A DNA stretch of 7,421 nucleotides from Thiobacillus sp. (lineage in GTDB: Bacteria; Pseudomonadota; Gammaproteobacteria; Burkholderiales; Thiobacillaceae), in assembly GCA_003510325.1 (NCBI GenBank), contig DONB01000182.1:18734-26154 (forward strand), given 5' to 3'. Both the position numbers and the translations under genes were made by a program. The notes beneath the pieces were generated by a model. It saw only the letters and a program-made list of their open reading frames with translations, did no database searches and was not told where the DNA came from. Numbering within the stretch: the stretch's first letter is position 1; the number at the start of each line of letters is the position of its first letter. Positions 1 through 4,882 of the stretch are shown here, piece after piece.

Positions 1-488
1 AGCAGGCTGGCGTCGAGGATGGCCTGCCAGTGATGCGGATGCTCGGCCTGCAGTTTGCCGATCCACCAGTCGGGGTGCGACCAGCGTGCGGACGGCTGTT
101 CGTCGGCGACTTTCTCCAGCTCGGCGCGGCGGCGCTGGAAATTGCGTAGCACCGCATTGGCCAGCCCGCGACGCCAGCCCTGACCAGCTGCCGTGACGGC
201 GTTGTGCACGACAGCGTGCGCCGGCGCGCGAGTGTAGGCCAGCTGATACAGCGCCACGCGCAACAGCCAGCCAAGTTCGGGGTCGGTCAGCGGGCGCTCC
301 AGCAGCGCCGTCAGCCAGGCATCCAGGCGCCCCAGCTGACGCAGGCTGCCGTACACGATGTCCTGCAGGGCACCGCGCTCGCCCGGCGTGTGAAGCAGCG
401 TCAGGTAACGCGGCAGCACCTGGTGCAGTGCCGCACCGGCGAGCACGTCTTCCAGAGCGCTGGCGGCCATTTTTTGCAGCTTACGCAT
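1..488 (-). CDS. rsmB: 16S rRNA (cytosine-967-C5)-methyltransferase RsmB, N-terminal part (3' end outside window)
   Basis: RsmB (also called Sun or Fmu) uses S-adenosylmethionine to methylate C967 of 16S rRNA during small-subunit assembly. Only the first 162 codons lie in the window. They encode the helical NusB-like RNA-binding domain: an N-terminal helix starting MRKLQKMAAS, then family-typical stretches LQDIVYGSLRQL (about residues 41-52), YQLAYTRAPAHAVVHNAV (81-98) and RGLANAVLRNF (107-117). The SAM-binding Rossmann domain and catalytic cysteines would lie beyond the left edge, so they cannot be checked. The ATG at 488 is preferred because GGAG occurs twice just upstream (503-500 and 498-495) and the fmt stop codon lies in the same frame 10 codons before it, leaving no earlier ATG. 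A second ATG at codon 7 has no ribosome binding site. It is the third gene of the def-fmt-rsmB unit. Identity is firm from domain pattern and gene order. Confidence 0.93.
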   Translation of the reverse strand, partial: MRKLQKMAASALEDVLAGAALHQVLPRYLTLLHTPGERGALQDIVYGSLRQLGRLDAWLTALLERPLTDPELGWLLRVALYQLAYTRAPAHAVVHNAVTAAGQGWRRGLANAVLRNFQRRRAELEKVADEQPSARWSHPDWWIGKLQAEHPHHWQAILDASL

Positions 489-494
489 GGGGGA

Positions 495-503
495 CTCCGC
501 TCC
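495..503 (-). promoter_or_regulatory. Ribosome binding site of rsmB (duplicated GGAG)
   Basis: On the minus strand the sequence GGAGCGGAG carries two GGAG cores. The nearer one ends 6 nt before the rsmB ATG at 488. It lies wholly in the gap between the fmt stop and rsmB, so rsmB has its own strong translation start and does not depend on coupling to fmt. Confidence 0.7.
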
Positions 504-518
504 GCGTGGTGTTCTGAT

Positions 519-1442
519 TCATTCAGTGCCGAGATGCGTGCCCGCTGCCAGCGATCGTCCGGCGAGCCATGCCGCCGCCGCCATCCGCTTGCTGCCGGCG
601 GGCTGGACTTCCAGCAGGGCGAGCGCGTCCCGGCCACAGGCAACGACCAACTGCTCCGCGTCGGCGTGCAGCACGGTTCCCGGCACGCCGCTCCCGGCGA
701 CCGCCTGCGCAGCCCATATTTTCAGTGGTGTGCCGTCCAGCAAGGTCCATGCACCCGGCACCGGATTGTAGGCGCGCACGGCGCGCGCCAGCGCATCAGC
801 GGGCTGGCTCCAGTCCAGCCGCGCTTCCTCCTTGCTGAGTTTGGCGGCATAAGTGGCCTGGCTGTCGTCCTGCGCCACAGGAACCAGCGTGGCGTAATTC
901 GCCAGCGCCGCCACGATGGCCGCTGCACCCGCTGCGGCCAGGACATCGTGCAGACTGGCCGCGGTATCGCTGTCGCCGATCGGCACCACGGTTTTGGCCA
1001 GCATCGCCCCGGTATCGAGGCCGACATCCATCTGCATGATGGTGATGCCGGTTTCCATGTCGCCTGCGAGAATCGCCCGCTGGATCGGTGCCGCCCCGCG
1101 CCAGCGCGGCAGCAGCGAAGCATGGATGTTGAGGCAGCCGTAGCGCGGCAGATCCAGCACGGCCTGCGGCAAGATCAGCCCATAGGCCGCAACCACCATG
1201 ACGTCTGCATCGGCTGCGCGCAACTCAGCCTGCACCTCGGGCGTTTTCAAACTCGCGGGCTGGTATACCGGCAGCCCGCGCGCCAGGGCGGCCTGCTTGA
1301 CCGCGCTGGGAGCGAGCCTCATGCCGCGACCGGCGGGACGGTCGGGCTGGGTCAGCACCAGGACGATGTCGTGCCCGGCGTCTGCCAGAGCGTCGAGGGC
1401 GGCAGCCGCAAACGGCGGCGTGCCGGCAAAAATGATGCGCAC
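519..1442 (-). CDS. fmt: Methionyl-tRNA formyltransferase
   Basis: Fmt transfers a formyl group from 10-formyltetrahydrofolate to the amino group of initiator Met-tRNA in the cytoplasm, preparing it for translation initiation. The product is 307 aa, close to the 315 aa of E. coli Fmt. The N-terminal Rossmann domain opens with VRIIFAGTPPFAAAALDAL. The folate-binding signature SLLPRWRGAAPIQRAI is at residues 109-124, and the catalytic triad is intact at Asn105, His107 (in LNIHASLLP) and Asp143 (in MDVGLDTGAM), one residue off the E. coli numbering. The C-terminal tRNA-binding domain includes LSKEEARLDWSQPADAL and AYNPVPGAWT. The GTG at 1442 is chosen because it aligns with the family N-terminus and sits 8 nt after the def stop. 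The frame stays open back to an ATG at 1598, but that would overlap def with non-family sequence. No strong Shine-Dalgarno is visible, so coupling to def is likely. Confidence 0.96.
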   Translation of the reverse strand: MRIIFAGTPPFAAAALDALADAGHDIVLVLTQPDRPAGRGMRLAPSAVKQAALARGLPVYQPASLKTPEVQAELRAADADVMVVAAYGLILPQAVLDLPRYGCLNIHASLLPRWRGAAPIQRAILAGDMETGITIMQMDVGLDTGAMLAKTVVPIGDSDTAASLHDVLAAAGAAAIVAALANYATLVPVAQDDSQATYAAKLSKEEARLDWSQPADALARAVRAYNPVPGAWTLLDGTPLKIWAAQAVAGSGVPGTVLHADAEQLVVACGRDALALLEVQPAGSKRMAAAAWLAGRSLAAGTHLGTE

Positions 1443-1450
1443 GGGCCGGC

Positions 1451-1984
1451 TCAGAGCGATGCGCGCACCGGCGCAGCATCGGGCCGGTGTTCGCGCGCCT
1501 GCTTCAACAGCTTGGCCTTGATGCGGTTGCGTTTGAGGTTGGACAGATAATCGACGAAGACCTTGCCTTTCAGGTGGTCCATTTCGTGCTGGATGCACAC
1601 GGCCAGAAGGCCGTCGGCGTTGAGCTCGAAGGGCTTGCCATCGCGGTCGAGCGCGCGCACGGTGACGCGTTCGGCACGCTGGACCTTGTCGAAAATGCCG
1701 GGCACCGACAGGCAGCCTTCCTCGCTTTCCTCGCGGCCCGACTCGGCAACGATCTCGGGATTGATGAACACCCGCAGCTCGTCGTGGGTTTCGGAAATAT
1801 CGATGACGATGACGCGTTCGTGGACATTGACCTGGGTCGCCGCCAGCCCGATGCCCGGCGCGGCGTACATGGTCTCGGCCATGTCGTCGACCAGCTGCCG
1901 CATGCGCGCGTCCACCGCGGCTACCGGCTTGGCGATGGTATGCAGGCGCGCATCGGGGTAGTGCAAAATATCGAGTCTGGCCAT
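1451..1984 (-). CDS. def: Peptide deformylase
   Basis: Def is a metallohydrolase, usually with Fe2+, that removes the formyl group from the N-terminal methionine of new proteins at the ribosome exit. The product is 177 aa, a normal length. All three hallmark motifs are present: GIGLAATQ at residues 44-51, EGCLS with metal ligand Cys91, and QHEMDH with ligands His133 and His137 and catalytic Glu134. The N-terminus [14 protein letters not shown] matches the family pattern, so the ATG at 1984 is preferred. The frame also runs 18 codons further up to an ATG at 2038, but that ATG lies in a palindrome and neither start has a clear Shine-Dalgarno. It is the first gene of the def-fmt-rsmB unit and is read from a candidate promoter at 2093-2120, giving a leader of about 100 nt. 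Pairing with fmt makes a formylation/deformylation module. Confidence 0.97.
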   Translation of the reverse strand: MARLDILHYPDARLHTIAKPVAAVDARMRQLVDDMAETMYAAPGIGLAATQVNVHERVIVIDISETHDELRVFINPEIVAESGREESEEGCLSVPGIFDKVQRAERVTVRALDRDGKPFELNADGLLAVCIQHEMDHLKGKVFVDYLSNLKRNRIKAKLLKQAREHRPDAAPVRASL

Positions 1985-2023
1985 AAGAAGCTTTACGAAT
2001 GAACGGGCTGGGCGCACACTTTG

Positions 2024-2038
2024 ATGCAGAATCTGCAT
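2024..2038. repeat. 15-bp palindrome in the def/tsaP intergenic region
   Basis: ATGCAGA and TCTGCAT form perfect 7-bp arms around a single central A. An odd-centred palindrome of this size is typical of a dimeric regulator site, but I recognise no specific regulator. It lies in the predicted def leader, about 40 nt before the def start, and about 55 nt upstream of the tsaP -10 candidate. It also contains the upstream in-frame ATG of def at 2038. A 1-nt loop cannot form a compact RNA hairpin without opening inner pairs, so a DNA-level site is the better reading. Function is unproven. Confidence 0.5.
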
Positions 2039-2092
2039 TTATTGTGCACGGCCCTAAATATAAGACAGCGGATAGCCGTTAGCTAAGCGCAC

Positions 2093-2120
2093 AGTATATT
2101 TTCAACGCAAAATTAGACAA
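2093..2120 (-). promoter_or_regulatory. Candidate sigma70 promoter for def-fmt-rsmB
   Basis: On the minus strand a -35 box TTGTCT (2120-2115, 4 of 6 consensus bases) and a -10 box TATACT (2098-2093, 5 of 6) are separated by 16 nt. Transcription would start near 2085, giving a def leader of about 100 nt. The -35 box overlaps the inverted repeat at 2113-2127, and the -10 overlaps a plus-strand TATATT, so the two divergent promoters probably interfere. This is sequence matching only, with no mapped start. Confidence 0.5.
2095..2100 (+). promoter_or_regulatory. Possible -10 box for tsaP
   Basis: TATATT matches the sigma70 -10 consensus in 5 of 6 positions and would place the transcript start about 36 nt before the tsaP GTG. 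No convincing -35 box is found 16-18 nt upstream, so the promoter would be weak or activator-dependent. TATAAG at 2059-2064 is an alternative -10, also without a good -35. Confidence 0.3.
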
Positions 2121-2127
2121 GGTCTAA
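2113..2127. repeat. Inverted repeat over the def -35 box, next to the tsaP ribosome binding site
   Basis: TTAGAC and GTCTAA are perfect 6-bp arms separated by AAG. The repeat covers the def -35 box at 2115-2120 and ends 2 nt before the tsaP Shine-Dalgarno at 2130. As DNA it could be an operator controlling def; in the tsaP mRNA it could fold as a small hairpin beside the ribosome binding site. Which of these applies, if either, cannot be decided from sequence. Confidence 0.5.
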
Positions 2128-2129
2128 AT

Positions 2130-2135
2130 GGAGGG
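2130..2135 (+). promoter_or_regulatory. Ribosome binding site deciding the tsaP start
   Basis: GGAGGG, a near-perfect Shine-Dalgarno, ends 7 nt before the GTG at 2143. It overlaps the in-frame ATG at 2128, which therefore is unlikely to be the real start. The GTG start also places the signal peptide right at the N-terminus. Confidence 0.75.
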
Positions 2136-2142
2136 TTCCCCC

Positions 2143-3336
2143 GTGCGTCAACTCGTTGTTACTCTTGCCCTGCTGCTGGCTGCGCCCGCGCTGGCCGATA
2201 CTCTTAAACTGCAGGACAACGCGCCGGACACCTACGTGGTGGTCAAGGGCGATACGCTGTGGGACATCTCCGGCAAATTTCTCAAGGACCCGTGGCGCTG
2301 GCCGCAGATCTGGAACCTGAACCGCGAAGAAATCAAGAATCCGCACTGGATCTATCCGGGCGACATGATCGTGCTCGACAAGAGCGGCACGGCGCCGCGG
2401 CTGTCGCTGGTCAAGGGTGGCAAGAACGGCATGCAGACCGTCAAGCTGTCGCCCGGCGCGCGCGCGACCGACATCAGCAATGATGCCATTCAATCGATAC
2501 CGATCCGGGTGATCCACCCCTTTCTGTCGCAACCGCGCGTGGTCCCCCTCGGCGCGTTCGACGGCGCACCCTTCATTCTGGGCAGCAACGTCGAACGCGT
2601 GGTGTTCGCGACCGGCGACGACGTCTATGCCACCGGCGGCAAAGGCGGCGTCTCACGCTGGAATGTGCTGCGTCCCGGCAAGCCGCTCAAGGATCCCGAG
2701 ACCGGCGAAGTGCTGGGGCACGAAGTCGAGTACCTGGGCGATGCGCGCACCCTGGTAGAAGGCGCGCCGCAAAAAATCCGCATCACGCAGTCGGTGAAGG
2801 AAATTCTGGCCCGGGACAAACTGGTCGAGGCCGATGACATCACCACCTTCGAGTACATTCCGCACGCCCCCGAAGGCCGGATCAGCGGCCGCATCATCTC
2901 GGCTTACGGCAGCCTGTCTGACAGCGGCCGCTATCAGACCGTGGTGATCAACCGCGGCAGCCGCGATGGCCTGGAGCCCGGCCATGTACTGTCGGTCTTC
3001 CGCGAGGGCCAGGCGGTCACGCTCACCCGCGACGAAAAGGATCGCATGACCTGGGTCAACGAAAAGTCCGCGGGCGTTCCCAACGGCGGCGCCTGGTTGT
3101 ACAACGACGTGCGCTGCCTGAAGGAAAACAGCAAGGTCACTTACGATCAGGTGGCCGATGTGCGCAACGCCTTCCGCAGCACCTGCCTCGGCAACACCAG
3201 CGATCGTGCGGTCAAACTGCCCGATGCCCGCAGCGGTCTTGTGATGGTCTATCGCGTGTATGACCGCGTGTCGTATGCACTCATCATGGATTCCGATGGG
3301 CCGGTCTATCTGCTCGATACGGTGAAAAACCCCTGA
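2143..3336 (+). CDS. tsaP: Secreted LysM peptidoglycan-binding protein, TsaP-like (type IV pilus secretin-associated)
   Basis: The product is 397 aa from the GTG at 2143. Residues 1-18 (MRQLVVTLALLLAAPALA) form a signal peptide with a likely cut at ALA|D, so it acts in the periplasm. A LysM peptidoglycan-binding domain spans about residues 31-79, with YVVVKGDTLWDIS at its start and a PGD motif near its end. The region from about residue 245 to 310 (GRISGRIISAYG, then VINRGSRDGLEPGHVLSVF) resembles the FlgT C-terminal domain. LysM plus FlgT-C is the architecture of TsaP, which ties the PilQ secretin of type IV pili to peptidoglycan in Neisseria and Myxococcus. The position between def and dprA matches the LysM gene PA0020 of Pseudomonas aeruginosa, a TsaP homologue. 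The LysM and secretion calls are firm; the pilus role is inferred, as no pil genes are in the window. It is divergent from def and 30 nt before dprA. Confidence 0.8.
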   Translation: MRQLVVTLALLLAAPALADTLKLQDNAPDTYVVVKGDTLWDISGKFLKDPWRWPQIWNLNREEIKNPHWIYPGDMIVLDKSGTAPRLSLVKGGKNGMQTVKLSPGARATDISNDAIQSIPIRVIHPFLSQPRVVPLGAFDGAPFILGSNVERVVFATGDDVYATGGKGGVSRWNVLRPGKPLKDPETGEVLGHEVEYLGDARTLVEGAPQKIRITQSVKEILARDKLVEADDITTFEYIPHAPEGRISGRIISAYGSLSDSGRYQTVVINRGSRDGLEPGHVLSVFREGQAVTLTRDEKDRMTWVNEKSAGVPNGGAWLYNDVRCLKENSKVTYDQVADVRNAFRSTCLGNTSDRAVKLPDARSGLVMVYRVYDRVSYALIMDSDGPVYLLDTVKNP

Positions 3337-3366
3337 GCATGCCAGCCACCGAGAGACGCTGCGAAC

Positions 3367-4425
3367 GTGTCTGATGCCTGGCTGCACCTTGCCCTTGCGC
3401 CGGGGGTCGGCAATACCAGCCTCATTCGTCTGCTAACGGCCTTCGGTTCACCGGAGGCCGTTTTGACATCCGGTCGTGCCGCACTGTCGGCCCACCTTAC
3501 CCAGGCTCAGTGCGACGCGCTGCTGGCCGAACCCGACACCGCTCGACTCGAGGCCGTGCAAACCTGGCTCGCCCAGCCCGGCAACAGCCTGATGACGCTG
3601 GCCGACGAAGACTATCCAAAGAGCCTGCTTGAAATCGCCGATCCCCCCGCCGTGCTGTACTGCAAGGGGCGCCGCGCCCTGCTGAACCAGCCCTGTCTCG
3701 GCATCGTCGGCAGCCGCAACGCCACCCCGCAGGGGGTGCGCGATGCAGAAGCCTTTGCCCACGCGCTGTCCGACGCCGGGCTCACCATTGTCAGCGGGCT
3801 GGCACTGGGTATCGACGCGGCAGCGCATCGCGGCGGGCTGGCCGGCGCCGGTTCCAGCGTGGCCATCATCGGCACCGGGCTCGACCGCATCTATCCGGCG
3901 CGCAACAAGGCGCTGGCGCACAGACTGGCCGAGACCGGCCTGATCGTGTCGGAATTCGCGCTGGGCACTGCGCCCTTGCCGGGCCATTTTCCGCGTCGCA
4001 ACCGGCTGATCAGCGGCCTGTCCCGCGGCGTGCTGGTGGTGGAGGCCGCGCCCGACAGCGGCTCGCTGATCACCGCGCGGGTGGCCACCGAGCAGGGACG
4101 CGAGGTATTCGCCATCCCAGGGTCGATTCATTCGCCGCTGGCGCGCGGCTGCCATGCGCTGATCAAGCAGGGCGCCAAGCTGGTCGAATCCGCCGCCGAC
4201 ATTCTCGACGAGTTGGCCTGTCAGCAGCGGCTGACCCCGCCGATGCTCCCGGAAACCCTGCGCGACCCGGTGCTGGATGCGCTGGACGGTGCACCAGCCA
4301 GCCTGGACGCGCTGGCACAAAGAACCGGGTTGACGCTGGATGCGCTTTCAGCGAAGCTGTTGACGCTTGAACTGGAAGGGCGAATTGCATCCTTGCCCGG
4401 CGGGCGCTACCAAAAAATCCACTGA
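3367..4425 (+). CDS. dprA: DNA-processing protein DprA (Smf)
   Basis: DprA binds incoming single-stranded DNA during natural transformation, protects it and loads RecA. It acts in the cytoplasm. The product is 352 aa, slightly shorter than E. coli Smf. The N-terminal part has a helix-hairpin-helix-like PGVGNTSLIRLL (residues 12-23). The extended Rossmann fold follows, with hallmark motifs GIVGSRNATPQG (112-123), SGLALGIDAAAH (143-154), GTGLDRIYPARN (169-180), FPRRNRLISGLSRG (208-221) and EAAPDSGSLITA (226-237). A winged-helix C-terminal domain is present at about residues 300-350. The GTG at 3367 gives the family N-terminus; the Shine-Dalgarno upstream is weak (GAGAG). It follows tsaP by 30 nt and precedes smg by 4 nt, so co-transcription is likely. 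A strong hairpin lies in codons 23-32. Many non-transformable bacteria also carry dprA, so the gene alone does not prove competence. Confidence 0.96.
   Translation: MSDAWLHLALAPGVGNTSLIRLLTAFGSPEAVLTSGRAALSAHLTQAQCDALLAEPDTARLEAVQTWLAQPGNSLMTLADEDYPKSLLEIADPPAVLYCKGRRALLNQPCLGIVGSRNATPQGVRDAEAFAHALSDAGLTIVSGLALGIDAAAHRGGLAGAGSSVAIIGTGLDRIYPARNKALAHRLAETGLIVSEFALGTAPLPGHFPRRNRLISGLSRGVLVVEAAPDSGSLITARVATEQGREVFAIPGSIHSPLARGCHALIKQGAKLVESAADILDELACQQRLTPPMLPETLRDPVLDALDGAPASLDALAQRTGLTLDALSAKLLTLELEGRIASLPGGRYQKIH
3435..3462 (+). terminator. Terminator-like hairpin inside the 5' end of dprA
   Basis: A 12-nt arm starting AACGGCC and a 12-nt arm ending GGCCGTT pair around a TTCA tetraloop, with 11 Watson-Crick pairs and one G-T wobble. 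The stem is followed by two further Ts, making a TTTT run of which two are in the stem. It lies about 70 nt into dprA. The U-tract is short, so it may be a weak intrinsic terminator, an attenuator or pause site, or a chance result of coding sequence. Confidence 0.35.
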
Positions 4426-4429
4426 CACT

Positions 4430-4876
4430 ATGCTCGACATTCTGGTTTACCTCTACGAAAGCTTCCGCATGGCGGAGCTGGCGCCCGATCGCGATGCGCT
4501 GGAAAAGCGCCTGTTTGCCGCCGGTTTCGAAGAAGCCGACATCAACGCAGCGCTCGACTGGTACGCCAATTTGACCGGCAGCGCAACCCATGAACGACTG
4601 GCCCAAGCCTACGACCGCCATTACGCGCCCGAGGAACTCGAGCGCCTGAACGACGCCTGCCGCGCCGAGCTGGCCTATCTGGTCGGCGCCGAAATTCTCG
4701 ACCCCGAATCGCGGGAATGGGTGATTTCCGGCCTGATGGCGCTGGGCGGCGAGGACATCGAGCCTGACCATGTGCGCTGGATGACGCTGATCGTGCTGTG
4801 GAGCCGCGGACTGATCGAGCATTTCACCCACCTTGAAGACATGCTGTTGAATCACGAGCCGGGGCGTCTACATTAA
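4430..4876 (+). CDS. smg: Smg family protein (DUF494), function unknown
   Basis: The product is 148 aa and matches E. coli Smg (about 157 aa) along its length: start MLDILVYLYESF, middle LFAAGFEEADINAALDW (residues 29-45), then YAPEELERLNDACRAEL (65-81), EILDPESREWVI (88-99) and an end of the form EDMLLNHEPGRLH. It is acidic and predicted soluble, with no signal peptide or membrane segment. No biochemical function is established for this family that I know of; it is often found next to dprA. The ATG at 4430 is chosen from family alignment and because it lies 4 nt after the dprA stop. The frame is open back to an ATG at 4367 inside dprA, which is unlikely to be used. No clear Shine-Dalgarno is seen, so translational coupling to dprA is probable. 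Confidence 0.92.
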   Translation: MLDILVYLYESFRMAELAPDRDALEKRLFAAGFEEADINAALDWYANLTGSATHERLAQAYDRHYAPEELERLNDACRAELAYLVGAEILDPESREWVISGLMALGGEDIEPDHVRWMTLIVLWSRGLIEHFTHLEDMLLNHEPGRLH

Positions 4877-4882
4877 TCATCT

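Noticed and set aside
470..475. Run of six As (minus strand) before the second ATG of rsmB as a slippage site
   Set aside because: The reading frame is intact on both sides and the domain continues normally, so no frameshift is needed. A run of six is common.
204..1550. Long plus-strand open frame (448 codons) across the rsmB/fmt region
   Set aside because: It is antisense to fmt and part of rsmB, both with full family motifs. Its Gln/Arg/His-rich product shows no recognisable domain. Long shadow frames are expected in G+C-rich genes.
3337..3366. Possible promoter or terminator between tsaP and dprA
   Set aside because: The 30-nt gap has no T-run hairpin and no -10-like box, so it reads as an operon spacer.
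3458..3469. GCCGTTTTGAC resembling the Neisseria DNA uptake sequence
   Set aside because: It differs from GCCGTCTGAA at several positions and occurs once as part of the dprA hairpin. I saw no repeated uptake-type word in the window.
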